Below are positions 33,279 to 42,045 of a DNA stretch of 64,000 bases, one piece after another (the first letter of the stretch is position 1; every line of letters starts with the position of its first letter). Origin of the DNA: Streptomyces sp. AC558_RSS880. GTDB taxonomy: Bacteria > Actinomycetota > Actinomycetes > Streptomycetales > Streptomycetaceae. The stretch covers positions 124,001 through 188,000 of the forward strand of contig NZ_JAGMUJ010000072.1 of the NCBI RefSeq assembly GCF_019049255.1. The letters are read 5' to 3'. The notes below the pieces were generated by a model. That model was not told where the DNA came from and did no database searches. It saw only the letters and a program-made list of their open reading frames with translations. Position numbers and translations under genes: made by a program.

Positions 33279-33989
33279 ATGACCCTGCCGGTGATCGAAG
33301 TATGCGAGGTGAGCCGCCGGTACGACGACGGCCCGCCCGCTCTGCGCGAGGCGTCGCTGACCGTGCGGCCCGGCGAGGCCGTCGCGGTCCTCGGCCCTTC
33401 CGGCAGCGGCAAGTCCACGCTGCTGAATCTGATCGCGGGCCTGGACCGGCCCGATGCGGGGACCGTCACCGTGGACGGAGTGCGGGTGGACCGGCTCGGT
33501 GAAACCGGAGCGGCACTCTTCCGGCGGTCGAGGATCGGCGTGGTCTTCCAGTTCTTCAACCTGCTCGACGATCTGACCGTCTCCGACAATGTCGTCCTGC
33601 CCGCGCGCCTGGCGGGTACGGGACGTCGCGAGGCGGACCGCCGGGCGGCGGAACTGCTGGAACTGCTGGGCATCGACCGGCATGCCCGCGCCTACCCTGG
33701 ACGGCTGTCGGGCGGCGAGCGGCAACGCGTCGCGGTGGCACGGGCGTTGGTGAACCGTCCGGCGCTGCTCCTGGCCGACGAGCCGACCGGGGCCTTGGAC
33801 ACGGCCGCCGGAGAGGACGTCAGCAGGCTGCTCACCACTCTCAACGCCGAAGGCCAGACCGTCGTCGTGGTCACCCACGACCTGGCTCTGGCCCGGTCCT
33901 GCACCGACCGTACGGTGCGGATCGCCGACGGCCGCGTCATCGAGGACGTCCGGTCGTCGCGGGCCGTCGCCCCGGAGGCCGTCCGATGA
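33279..33989 (+). CDS. ABC transporter ATPase, MacB/LolD type
   Basis: Nucleotide-binding subunit of 236 aa. Walker A GPSGSGKST, Q-loop VVFQFFNLLDDLTV, signature LSGGERQR, Walker B ALLLADEPTGALD and switch His in VVTHD. ATG 33279 follows AAGAGGAG and was preferred to an upstream GTG. The stop overlaps the permease ATG (ATGA). It energizes the adjacent FtsX-like permease. The pair diverges from a NarL two-component system, an arrangement common for antibiotic or cell-envelope stress exporters in Gram-positive bacteria. Confidence 0.93.
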   Translation: MTLPVIEVCEVSRRYDDGPPALREASLTVRPGEAVAVLGPSGSGKSTLLNLIAGLDRPDAGTVTVDGVRVDRLGETGAALFRRSRIGVVFQFFNLLDDLTVSDNVVLPARLAGTGRREADRRAAELLELLGIDRHARAYPGRLSGGERQRVAVARALVNRPALLLADEPTGALDTAAGEDVSRLLTTLNAEGQTVVVVTHDLALARSCTDRTVRIADGRVIEDVRSSRAVAPEAVR

Positions 33990-36334
33990 GCGTGCTCGGC
34001 AGGGTGGTGCGCTCGGGGGTGGGACGGCGCCGGGTGCACACGCTGGTGATCGGGCTCGCCACGATGATGGCGGTGGCCGCGTCCGTCCTCGGCGGGTCGC
34101 TGCTCGTGGTGTCCGGCGCGCCCTTCGACGACGCCTTCTCCAGGCAGCGCGGCGCGCATCTGTCCGTGCGGTTCGACGCGGGCGAGGTGAGTGCCGGGCA
34201 GCTGGCCGAGTCCGGGGACACCGAAGGGGTGAGCGCCGCGGCCGGGCCGTTCCGTACGGCGACGGTCACCCCGCGGTCGGACGGGGCGGGCCCCGAGTGG
34301 CCGATGACCGTGGTCGGCCGGGACGATCCCGGCCGGGACGTGGACGAGGTGGCGCTGCTCGACGGACGGTGGCCCGCGCGCCCCGGCGAGATCGTGCTGT
34401 CCGCCGACTCCTCGCTCGTCCCGGCCATGGGCATGGAGATCGCCTTCCCCGGTCCGCCCGGCGGTCCGACGCTGACGGTGGTCGGTGTGGCCCGCTCGGT
34501 CACGCGGACCGCCGACGCCTGGGTGGTTCCGTCCCAGATGCCGGCACTCACCGCGCCCGGCAGCGGCGGCTACCAGATGCTCTACCGCTTCACCGACGCG
34601 GGCACCGCCGCGCGGATCGCGGCGGGCGGCAGGGCCGTGACGGGATCCCTGCCGCCGGGAGCGGCCGTCGGCGAACAGTCGTGGCTCACCGTGAGGAAGT
34701 CCGCCGAGCGCGAGACCGCCCTCTACGTCCCGTTCCTCATGGCGTTCGGTGCCCTGGGCCTGGTCATGTCGGTGCTCATCGTGGGCAACGTCGTCGCGTC
34801 GGCCGTCGGCACGGGAACGCGCCGCATCGGCATCCTCAAGGCCGTCGGCTTCACCCCGGCACAGGTCGTGCGGGCCTACGTGGGCCAGGCGCTGGTCCCG
34901 GCCACCGTCGGCACGGCCCTCGGTGTCCTCGTCGGCCATCTGCTCGCCGTCCCGGTACTGGCCGAGACCGGGGAGGTCTACGTCACCTCGTCCCTGGCCG
35001 TGGAGCCCTGGGTCGACCTGGCGGTGATCGCCGGGGTGCTCGGCCTGGTGGCGGTGACCGCGTGGGCGAGTGCCTGGCGGGCCGGCCGGTTGCGCACGGT
35101 CGACGCGCTCGCTGTCGGACGTACCGCTTCGACGGGGCGCGGCCGGTGGGCGGCCCGGCTGGCCGGCCGGCTGCCGTTGCCGAGGCCGGTTTCCCTGGGC
35201 CTGGCCCGGCCCTTCGAGCGGCCCGCCCGCACACTGGCCATGGGCACGGCGGTCCTGTTCGGCACCGTCGCCGTCACGTTCACCGTGGGGATGGGCGCCT
35301 CGCTCGGCCAGGTGATGGAGGCCAGGGCCCACGACGTCGCCGACGTCACCGTGCCCGCGCGCCTGCCGGACTTCGGACCCCGGGTTCCCGGCCGGGAGAA
35401 GCAGCCCGAGGCCGATCCCGCCGCGGTCGCCGCGGCCGTCGGGGCCGCCACCGGAACCGGGAAGCACTACAGTGCCGCGACGGTACGGGCGACCGTGTCC
35501 GGCTCAACCGGCACCGTCGACGTGGTCGCCTTCACCGGCGACGCCTCCTGGGGCGGCTACACGATGGTCTCGGGCCGCTGGATCGACGGGCCCGACGAGG
35601 CCGTGGTCCCCACTCCCTTCCTGGCCGCCACCGGCACCCGCGTCGGCGACACCGTCACCCTGGACGGCCTGGCCGAGCCGGTCACGCTCCGGATCGTCGG
35701 TGAGGTCCTCGATCCCCGCAAGGACGGCATGCAGGTCTTCACCGACGCCTCGGCCCTCACGGCCGCACGTCCCGACCTGACGGAGACGAGCCATCACATC
35801 GCGGTCACGTCGGGCACCGACGTCTCCGCCTACGTGGACGCGCTGAACGAGGACCTGGCACCGCTGGGGGTCGCCGCCCGGGCCGGTGGGCTCGACGCGG
35901 GCGGCGACATGGTCGTCACGCTCAACGCGCTGTCCGTGATCCTCACATCGATGCTCGTCGCCGTCGCGGCGCTCGGCGTGCTCAACGGCGTGCTCCTCGA
36001 CACCCGCGAGCGCGTCCGGGAGCTCGGTGTCCACAAGGCGCTCGGCATGACACCGCGTCAGACCGTCGCGATGGTCCTCACCTCGGTCGTCGTGACCGGA
36101 CTGGTCGCGGGTGCCGCGGGCGTGCCGCTCGGCGTGGCCCTGCACGGCAGGGTCCTCCCCGCGATGGGCGAGAGCGTGGGGCTCCGCCTCCCGGATTCCG
36201 TCATCGCCGTCTACCACGGGGCCGAACTGCTGCCGCTCGCCCTCGGCGGCCTCCTCATCGCCGCGCTGGGCGCGCTCCTGCCGGCCGCCTGGGCCGCCGG
36301 GGCCCGTACCGCCACGGCCCTGCGCACCGAGTAG
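33986..36334 (+). CDS. FtsX-like ABC transporter permease with two FtsX modules
   Basis: Large membrane protein of 782 aa with two FtsX domains. After a first membrane helix (IGLATMMAVAASVLGGSLLVV) comes an extracytoplasmic domain, a helix bundle around 250-390 (FLMAFGALGLVMSVLIVGNVVA, LGVLVGHLLAV), another helix around 415-440 (LAMGTAVLFGTVAVTF), a second extracytoplasmic domain, and the C-terminal helices (VILTSMLVAVAALGVL, VVVTGLVAGAAGV, LLPLALGGLLIAALGALL). It probably works as a mechanotransmission or export machine with the ATPase rather than a classical channel. Co-transcribed with the ATPase gene. Confidence 0.9.
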   Translation: MSVLGRVVRSGVGRRRVHTLVIGLATMMAVAASVLGGSLLVVSGAPFDDAFSRQRGAHLSVRFDAGEVSAGQLAESGDTEGVSAAAGPFRTATVTPRSDGAGPEWPMTVVGRDDPGRDVDEVALLDGRWPARPGEIVLSADSSLVPAMGMEIAFPGPPGGPTLTVVGVARSVTRTADAWVVPSQMPALTAPGSGGYQMLYRFTDAGTAARIAAGGRAVTGSLPPGAAVGEQSWLTVRKSAERETALYVPFLMAFGALGLVMSVLIVGNVVASAVGTGTRRIGILKAVGFTPAQVVRAYVGQALVPATVGTALGVLVGHLLAVPVLAETGEVYVTSSLAVEPWVDLAVIAGVLGLVAVTAWASAWRAGRLRTVDALAVGRTASTGRGRWAARLAGRLPLPRPVSLGLARPFERPARTLAMGTAVLFGTVAVTFTVGMGASLGQVMEARAHDVADVTVPARLPDFGPRVPGREKQPEADPAAVAAAVGAATGTGKHYSAATVRATVSGSTGTVDVVAFTGDASWGGYTMVSGRWIDGPDEAVVPTPFLAATGTRVGDTVTLDGLAEPVTLRIVGEVLDPRKDGMQVFTDASALTAARPDLTETSHHIAVTSGTDVSAYVDALNEDLAPLGVAARAGGLDAGGDMVVTLNALSVILTSMLVAVAALGVLNGVLLDTRERVRELGVHKALGMTPRQTVAMVLTSVVVTGLVAGAAGVPLGVALHGRVLPAMGESVGLRLPDSVIAVYHGAELLPLALGGLLIAALGALLPAAWAAGARTATALRTE

Positions 36335-36378
36335 GCCACGGGTCGGGGGCAGCCACCGGCCGGCCGTCCACCGGCCCG

Positions 36379-37107
36379 TTACGCATCCACCCGCGCGGCG
36401 ACGACCAGCCGGACCTTCGGGCTGCCGTCCCGGCGCCGTCCGAACTCGGGCAGTGCCTGGAACTCCACCCGGAATCCCGCGCGGATCAGTTCGCGCCGCA
36501 TGTCGCCGAAGCGGAAGGTGCGGTAGTACATGACGAACGGCGGGCGCCAGACGGCGTTGCGCACCCGCATCACGGCGTCGAACCCCAGCAGCATCCCGTA
36601 GGTGAGGGAGCCCGGCCGGGGCGGCGCGACCACGGGGAAGACGAAGCGTCCGCCCGGCCGCAGCACCGAGTGGACCTGGGCGAACAACCCCGGCAGTTCA
36701 CGGGGCAGGAAGTGCCCGAACGCGCCGAAGCTGACCACGAGGTCGAACACCGGCCCGAACGGCAGTGCCCGCACGTCCGCCCGCACCCAGCCGACCGGCG
36801 GCCCCGGCGGCCGGACGCGCCGCCGCGCGACGGACAGCATGCCGGCGCTGAAGTCCACGCCCGTGACGCTCTTCCGGCACACCTGGCTCAGCACCTCCAC
36901 GCCCGCGCCGGTGCCGCAGCACAGGTCGAGACCGGCGTCGAAGGGTCCCGTCCGCCGCAGTGCCGAGGCGGTGGCGTCGAGCACCGAGTCGGACGTACGG
37001 AAGGGGGTGTGGTCGAACTTCGGCGCGAGGAGGTCGTAGCCGCGCTCGACGGACGACAGCGCCTGAACGACGAGTTCACGCAGGCGGGGGCCTTCGGGGC
37101 TGAACAT
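36379..37107 (-). CDS. SAM-dependent class I methyltransferase
   Basis: Methyltransferase of 242 aa. Motif I is GLDLCCGTGAGVEVLSQVC, then GVDFSAGMLSVARRR and the post-II FDLVVSFGAFGHFLP. The C-terminal part FRFGDMRRELIRAGFRVEFQALPEFGRRRDGSPKVRLVVAARV is typical of small-molecule methyltransferases. It starts four bases after the stop of the upstream padR gene and is co-transcribed with it. The substrate cannot be told from the sequence. Confidence 0.85.
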   Translation of the reverse strand: MFSPEGPRLRELVVQALSSVERGYDLLAPKFDHTPFRTSDSVLDATASALRRTGPFDAGLDLCCGTGAGVEVLSQVCRKSVTGVDFSAGMLSVARRRVRPPGPPVGWVRADVRALPFGPVFDLVVSFGAFGHFLPRELPGLFAQVHSVLRPGGRFVFPVVAPPRPGSLTYGMLLGFDAVMRVRNAVWRPPFVMYYRTFRFGDMRRELIRAGFRVEFQALPEFGRRRDGSPKVRLVVAARVDA

Positions 37108-37111
37108 CCGG

Positions 37112-37675
37112 TCAGCGTAGTCGAGCGCGGTGGCGCACCACGGTCAGCGTCCGCTCGCACCAGCGCAGGTTCTCCTCCTCGAAGGCGATTCCGCCCAGGA
37201 GGGTGAGGTACGGTCCGACCCGGTCGGCCCCGCTCAGGTACTCCTCCTCGGAGCGGCCGTCCAGCAGGCGCTCGCGCACGCGGGCGTAGCGGGCGAGTTT
37301 GCCGCGCGCCCACGCCATCCGTTCCTCGAGCAGCGCGGCCGTCGCCGCGGGGTCCGTACCGTCCATGGCCTGAATCTTGATCAGGAATTCGTCGCGGATG
37401 GCGGTGGGCCGTCGGGGCGGCTCGGCGGCGAAGGCCCGCAGGGCGCCGCGGCCGGCTTCGGTGAGGGTGAACATCCGCTTGTCCGGGCGCCGTTCCTGCC
37501 GTACCACCCGGGCCTCGACGAGCCCGTCCCCCGCCAGCCGCTCGAGCTCCCGGTAGAGCTGCTGGGGGGTGCAGGCCCAGAAGTTGGCGAACGAGACGTC
37601 GAAGATCTTGGACAGCTCGTAACCCGAGGCCTCGCCCTCCAGGAGGGCGGCCAGGACGGCGTACTTCAGGGACAT
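37112..37675 (-). CDS. PadR family transcriptional regulator
   Basis: DNA-binding protein of 187 aa. PadR winged helix at the N-terminus (MSLKYAVLAALLEGEASGYEL, FWACTPQQLYRELERLAGDGLVEARVV) and a C-terminal helical Vir-like domain. First gene of a leftward pair with the methyltransferase and divergent from a SnoaL-like gene. The inverted repeat between them (37716-37733) is the likely operator for both directions. Confidence 0.9.
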   Translation of the reverse strand: MSLKYAVLAALLEGEASGYELSKIFDVSFANFWACTPQQLYRELERLAGDGLVEARVVRQERRPDKRMFTLTEAGRGALRAFAAEPPRRPTAIRDEFLIKIQAMDGTDPAATAALLEERMAWARGKLARYARVRERLLDGRSEEEYLSGADRVGPYLTLLGGIAFEEENLRWCERTLTVVRHRARLR

Positions 37676-37715
37676 GTGGACACGTTAGCAGCGAGTGATT
37701 ATTCTCATCCGCATC

Positions 37716-37733
37716 TATTCAACAAGTTGAATA
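37716..37733. promoter_or_regulatory. PadR-type inverted repeat between padR and SnoaL-like gene
   Basis: TATTCAAC-AA-GTTGAATA, a perfect 8-bp inverted repeat with a 2-base centre, ends 11 bp before the SnoaL-like ATG and 40 bp from the padR start. It shares the CAACnnGTTG centre with the fadH palindrome. Confidence 0.7.
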
Positions 37734-37744
37734 CAGGAGTGGTG

Positions 37745-38149
37745 ATGCGAGCATTCCGGGAGGCGGTGGAGGCCCACGACCTCGACGCCGCCGTGGCACT
37801 GCTGGCCGAGGACGTCGTCTTCACCAGCCCGGTCGTGTTCAAGCCGTACACCGGCAAGGCGATCACCGGGGCGATCCTGCGCGCGGTCGCGGAGGTCTTC
37901 GAGGATTTCCGGTACGTGCGCGAGATCGACGACGCGGCCGGCCGTGACCACGCGCTCGTGTTCACCGCGCGGGTGGGCGACCGCCGGATCGAGGGATGCG
38001 ACTTCATCCACGTCGACGACGACGGGCGCATCGACGAACTGACCGTGATGGTCCGCCCGTTGTCGGGCGCGCAGGCGCTCGCGGCGGCGATGGGGGCGCA
38101 GTTCGAGCGGATCGCGAGCGAGGCGCGGGCTCAGGAGAACCCCGCCTGA
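37745..38149 (+). CDS. SnoaL-like / NTF2-fold protein
   Basis: Small soluble protein of 134 aa with an NTF2-like fold: REAVEAHDLDAAVALLAEDVVFTSPVVFKPYTGKAI, then HALVFTARVGDRRIEGCDFIHVDDDGRIDELTVMVRPL. SnoaL-like proteins can be cyclases, isomerases or binding proteins; catalytic residues cannot be assigned. ATG 37745 follows ACAGGAG. Located immediately downstream of the PadR-type repeat, so probably strongly repressed by the divergent regulator. A strong hairpin follows. Confidence 0.82.
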   Translation: MRAFREAVEAHDLDAAVALLAEDVVFTSPVVFKPYTGKAITGAILRAVAEVFEDFRYVREIDDAAGRDHALVFTARVGDRRIEGCDFIHVDDDGRIDELTVMVRPLSGAQALAAAMGAQFERIASEARAQENPA

Positions 38150-38178
38150 ACCCGCCTGGGAGCAGGACTCCGGCACAC

Positions 38179-38206
38179 GGGCCCGTCGGTCGTCACCGGC
38201 GGGCCC
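38179..38206 (+). terminator. Hairpin terminator
   Basis: GGGCCCGTCGG pairs with CCGGCGGGCCC (11 bp, one G-T pair) around loop TCGTCA, 30 bp after the SnoaL-like stop codon. Confidence 0.75.
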
Positions 38207-38514
38207 CTCGTCCGTACGGGACCGCGCTCCCGTAGCCGCCACCGGCACCGAGTGGTATGCTGCTGGCAGCACCCGTGAAACGCCCCTCTGCGGCGTCGGT
38301 GCCATTTCTTCCACGCATTCTCTTCGGTTCGCCGCAACCGCCCGTCGTGACCGATCGGCGCACGGCTTTCCCGCACCACCTCGTCGGCAGGGTCTCTTCC
38401 CGCCGTGACCGGGTGCTGCTCTCCGCCGTCCGGAGGCGCGTGTCCGCCCTCCCGCGCGGTCTCCTCCTTCCCACCGCACGTTCCTGTCCGTCGTCCGCGA
38501 AAGGACCGACCCCC
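38207..38514. other. Long leader region upstream of the Rho paralog
   Basis: About 308 bases without a supportable gene, although one frame is open through it into the rho-like gene. It begins with TGGTATGCTGCTGGCAGC, which could contain a -10 element (TATGCT), and is C-rich and relatively G-poor in its first half. C-rich, G-poor RNA is the type of sequence to which Rho binds, so autogenous control is conceivable but not shown. Confidence 0.4.
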
Positions 38515-39651
38515 ATGACCACCACACTCGACCACCCTCCCGTACGGCAGCAGCCCCAGCTCGTCACCGGTGTCCTCGACATCGACGCGGCCGGGAAGGG
38601 GCAGCTGCGCGCCGAGAACTGCCTGCCCTCCCCCTCCGACCCGCCCGTCTCCCCCGCGTTGCTGCGCCGCCACGGCCTGCGCAGGGGCGACCTCGTCGAG
38701 GGTGTGCGCGGCGACCGGCGCGCCCTGACCGAGGTCACCCGTGTCGACGGCCGTACACCCGACGCGCCGCACACCCGGCGGCACTTCCGCGACCTGACGC
38801 CGCTTCACCCGCACCGGCGGCTGCGCCTGGAGCATCCGGCGTCCGGACCGGCCGGGCGGGTCGTCGATCTGCTCACACCGGTCGGCAAGGGGCAGCGCGG
38901 GCTGCTCGTGGCGCCGCCCAAGACCGGCAAGACCGTCCTCCTCCAGCAGCTCGCGGCGGCCGTCGCCGGCAACCACCCCGAGTGCCGGCTGATGGTGGTG
39001 CTGCTCGACGAACGCCCCGAGGAGGTCACCGACATGCGGCGCTCGGTGCGCGGCGAGGTGTACGCCTCGACCTTCGACCGGCCCGCCAAGGAGCACATCG
39101 CGCTCGCCGAGCTGGTCGTCGAGCGGGCCAAGCGGCTCGTCGAGGCGGGCGAGGACGTCGTCATACTGCTGGACTCGCTGACCCGGCTGTGCCGGGCGTA
39201 CAACAACGCGGCCGCGTCCGGTGGCCGCACCCTCAGCGGCGGCGTCGACGCCGCCGCGCTGCTCGGGCCCAAGCGGTTCTTCGGCGCCGCCCGTCAGGCC
39301 GAGGAGGGCGGCTCGCTCACGATTCTCGCCTCCGCCCTGGTGGAGACCGGCTCCCGGGCCGACGAGTTCTACTTCGAGGAGCTCAAGAGCACCGGCAACA
39401 TGGAGCTCCGGCTGAGCCGTGAGGCCGCCGCGCGCCGCCTGTTCCCCGCCGTGGACATCACGGGATCGGGCACCCGCCGCGAGGAACTGCTGCTCACTCC
39501 GGCCGAGTTGACCGCCGCACGGGGTCTGCGGCGCGTGCTGCGGTCGCGGGACGGGCTGGCCGATCTGGAGACGCTGCTGGGCCGGATGCGTGAGACCCCC
39601 GACAACGCGACGTTCCTGCGGCGTGTCCAGCCGACCCTGCCGAGCGGCTGA
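38515..39651 (+). CDS. rho: Short Rho-type transcription termination factor paralog
   Basis: RNA-dependent ATPase of the Rho family, 378 aa, shorter than E. coli Rho (419) and much shorter than the main actinobacterial Rho, which has a long insertion. The C-terminal motor is intact: Walker A APPKTGKT (Lys139), VVLLDERPEEVTDM, Walker B VVILLDSLTRL, FGAARQAEEGGSLTI and TGNMELRLSR. The N-terminal helical subdomain is missing. The cold-shock-like RNA domain (about 10-80) has GKGQLR where E. coli has the aromatic RNP1 GFGFLR. ATG 38515 follows GAAAGGA. It may be a specialised or rho-inhibitor-insensitive terminator; the essential long Rho is presumably elsewhere. Confidence 0.9.
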   Translation: MTTTLDHPPVRQQPQLVTGVLDIDAAGKGQLRAENCLPSPSDPPVSPALLRRHGLRRGDLVEGVRGDRRALTEVTRVDGRTPDAPHTRRHFRDLTPLHPHRRLRLEHPASGPAGRVVDLLTPVGKGQRGLLVAPPKTGKTVLLQQLAAAVAGNHPECRLMVVLLDERPEEVTDMRRSVRGEVYASTFDRPAKEHIALAELVVERAKRLVEAGEDVVILLDSLTRLCRAYNNAAASGGRTLSGGVDAAALLGPKRFFGAARQAEEGGSLTILASALVETGSRADEFYFEELKSTGNMELRLSREAAARRLFPAVDITGSGTRREELLLTPAELTAARGLRRVLRSRDGLADLETLLGRMRETPDNATFLRRVQPTLPSG

Positions 39652-39743
39652 CACGTCGTCGGCGTGTGGCATCCGGGTGCTCGCGGGCGGTCCCCGGCCG
39701 GGGCAGCGCGGTGTTCCGGGGAGTCCATTCCTACGTTTGCGGT

Positions 39744-40907
39744 ATGACTATCGGATTTACTTCGCGGGGTGCCGTGTCGATCTGTGTGCTCTGTACGGCG
39801 AGCCTGCCGGCGACGGGGCCCGCCGCGGCGATCGCCGGCGTGGATCCCGGGCCGCGGGCGACGGCCGCGGCCGCGTCACTGCTGTACCGGCCCGGCACAC
39901 ACGTCCGCCCGCGCCCGGGTGCACCCGAGGTCCCGGATCCGTCCGCCCTGTCGTGGCTGGTGGCCGACGCCCGCACCGGCGACGTCCTGGCGGCGCACGA
40001 CGCGCACCGCCGGCTGCCGCCGGCCAGCACGCTCAAGACGCTGTTCGCGCTCACCGTGCTGCCGACCCTGCCGGCCGGTATCCGGCACCGGGTCAGCGCG
40101 AAGGAGCTGGCGGGCATCGGCCCCGGCAGCAGCCTCGTCGGGGTGGCCGAGGACCGTACGTACCGGGTGTCCGACCTGTGGAACGGGGTCTTCCTCAGCT
40201 CCGGCAACGACGCCGTGCGGGTCCTGGCCGCGCTCAACGGCGGCTGGCGGGCCACGGCCGAGCGGATGCAGGCCAAGGCCCGCGCCCTGGGCGCCCGTGA
40301 CACCCGGGTCACGTCGCCCGACGGCTACGACGCGCCCGGCCAGGTGTCGTCGGCGTACGACCTGGCGGTGTTCGGCCGCGCCGGGCTGCGCAACGACGAG
40401 TTCGCACGGTACTGCGCCAGGCACGAGGCGCTGTTCCCGGCCCGCGACGGCGGCTCGTACGACATCGTGAACACCAACCGGTTGCTCACCGGCGCGGACG
40501 GTGTCGAACCCTACGAAGGTCTGATCGGCATCAAGAACGGCTACACCAGCAACGCCGGCAACACCCTCGTGGCGGCCGCGCGCCGGTACGGTCACACCCT
40601 CGTGGTGACGGTCATGAACCCCCGGTCGGGCGGCGGCCACGCGGTGTACGAGGAGGCCCGCACGCTGCTGGACTGGGGCTTCGAGGCAGCCGGGCGGGTG
40701 AACCCGGTGGGCTCCCTGGACGCCCTGCGGCCCGCCCCGCTGCGCGGCCCGGAGCCGGAGTCCGCCCCCGTCCCGACAGCGCGGAGGGACGACGCCCCCG
40801 CCCACCCCGTCCTCTGGACCATCGCCGGCGCCGCCCTCCTGGGCGCCGCAGCGGTGTCCCTGTACCTACGCCTCCGATGGGGTCCGGTACCGACGGACCA
40901 ACGGTGA
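39744..40907 (+). CDS. D-alanyl-D-alanine carboxypeptidase (DacA/PBP5-type, S11)
   Basis: Exported penicillin-binding protein of 387 aa that trims peptidoglycan pentapeptides. Signal peptide at residues about 1-30 (AVSICVLCTASLPATGPAAA), catalytic domain with SxxK as STLK (Ser95, Lys98), SGN in LSSGNDAV and KNG in place of KTG (IGIKNGYTSNAG). A C-terminal transmembrane helix (LWTIAGAALLGAAAVSLYLRLRW) anchors it at the membrane. ATG 39744 has little ribosome site but upstream starts give no signal peptide at the N-terminus. An intergenic repeat follows. Confidence 0.92.
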   Translation: MTIGFTSRGAVSICVLCTASLPATGPAAAIAGVDPGPRATAAAASLLYRPGTHVRPRPGAPEVPDPSALSWLVADARTGDVLAAHDAHRRLPPASTLKTLFALTVLPTLPAGIRHRVSAKELAGIGPGSSLVGVAEDRTYRVSDLWNGVFLSSGNDAVRVLAALNGGWRATAERMQAKARALGARDTRVTSPDGYDAPGQVSSAYDLAVFGRAGLRNDEFARYCARHEALFPARDGGSYDIVNTNRLLTGADGVEPYEGLIGIKNGYTSNAGNTLVAAARRYGHTLVVTVMNPRSGGGHAVYEEARTLLDWGFEAAGRVNPVGSLDALRPAPLRGPEPESAPVPTARRDDAPAHPVLWTIAGAALLGAAAVSLYLRLRWGPVPTDQR

Positions 40908-40910
40908 CGA

Positions 40911-41020
40911 GAGCGCCCCCGAAGGGGCGCGGGGCTGTCACATGTGCGGCTCCGCCGCGTGGGCGCGACCAGCCCTCACAGCCCTCGGTGGAAAACGAGA
41001 CCACAAGGGGCGCGGGGAAC
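40911..41020. repeat. Streptomyces intergenic repeat with hairpins
   Basis: Starts with GCGCCCC-CGAA-GGGGCGC (stem 40913-40930), followed by GGGGCTG, a GCGGC-TCC-GCCGC hairpin and a distal ACAGCCC that can close a larger stem with GGGCTGT. The tail AAGGGGCGCGGGGAACCGCG belongs to the same kind of element. These sequences recur between genes in many Streptomyces genomes. Here it probably terminates the two convergent genes. Confidence 0.8.
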
Positions 41021-41028
41021 CGCGCGAG

Positions 41029-42045
41029 TCACGTCATGGCCGGTGCCATCACCGGATCCAGCGCGGGAACCGGCCGCACCTCCCCCACCGGCCGCCCGCC
41101 CCCGAGCAGCGCCTCTCCCCCGAACTCCGCGAGCGACGACGGATCCACACCCGCGCGAGCGAGCCCCGCCGCGGCCACGGGAACCCGCGCCCGCCCCGCC
41201 CCGTCGGCGATCTTCACGGCGACGGCGCGCCCGTCCGGCAGCGCGGCGACCTGCACGCCCTCGAATCCGTCCTTGACGAGCAGCCCGGGAACCGCCCGCA
41301 TCAGCGCGGCCACGTCCCGGCCGGACCCGGAGGCCATCTCCGCGTGTTCCCGCATCGCGTCGGCGACGCGCGCCTCCGGGGTGCCGGACGCGGCGGTGGT
41401 GATCCGCGCGGCGGCGCGGGCGAGGCCGTGCAGGGAGACCGCGAACAACGGCGCACCGCAGCCGTCGACGGTGACCGTGGCGACGCGCTGGCCGGTGAGG
41501 TCCTCGACGATCTCGGCGATCGCCTGCTGGAGGGGGTGGGCGGGGTCGAGGTAGTCGTCGAGGGACCAGCCGTTCAGCCTGGCCGTGTACAGCATGGCGG
41601 CGTGCTTGCCGGAACAGTTCTGGGCGAGCCGGGACGGCGGGCGGCCCTCGCGCACCCAGGTGTCCCGGACGACCGGGTCGAACGGCAGGTCGGGGACGTT
41701 GCGGAGGTCGTCCTCCGTCAGCCCGGCGAGCTCGAGGACGCGCCGGGTGCCGGCGAGGTGGCGTTCCTCGCCGGAGTGGCTGGCCGCGGCGAGCGACAGC
41801 AGTTCGTCTTCGAGCGGGAGCCCCGCGCGGACCATCGCCACCGCCTGGACGGGCTTGAGCGCGGAGCGCGGATAGCAGGCGGCCTCGATGTCGCCGAGCT
41901 GGAAGTCGACCTCGCCGTCGGGGCCGAGGACGACGACGGAGCCGTAGTGGACGCCTTCGACGACCCCGCCGCGGATCAGGTGGGCGACGGGGACGTGGAG
42001 GGGCTCGCGGATCAGGGGTGCGTCCGCGGGGAGACTGCTGTACAT
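41029..42045 (-). CDS. L-asparaginase II-type (asparaginase_II family)
   Basis: Protein of 338 aa of the Rhizobium-type asparaginase II family, expected to hydrolyse L-asparagine to aspartate and ammonia. Family landmarks: YPRSALKPVQAVAMVRAG, AAASHSGEERHL, the NCSGKHAAML loop and VDGCGAPLFAVSLHGLA with conserved cysteines. No signal peptide, so cytoplasmic. ATG 42045 overlaps the stop codon of the upstream GntR regulator gene (TGATG), so the two are translationally coupled and the regulator probably controls it. Confidence 0.9.
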   Translation of the reverse strand: MYSSLPADAPLIREPLHVPVAHLIRGGVVEGVHYGSVVVLGPDGEVDFQLGDIEAACYPRSALKPVQAVAMVRAGLPLEDELLSLAAASHSGEERHLAGTRRVLELAGLTEDDLRNVPDLPFDPVVRDTWVREGRPPSRLAQNCSGKHAAMLYTARLNGWSLDDYLDPAHPLQQAIAEIVEDLTGQRVATVTVDGCGAPLFAVSLHGLARAAARITTAASGTPEARVADAMREHAEMASGSGRDVAALMRAVPGLLVKDGFEGVQVAALPDGRAVAVKIADGAGRARVPVAAAGLARAGVDPSSLAEFGGEALLGGGRPVGEVRPVPALDPVMAPAMT

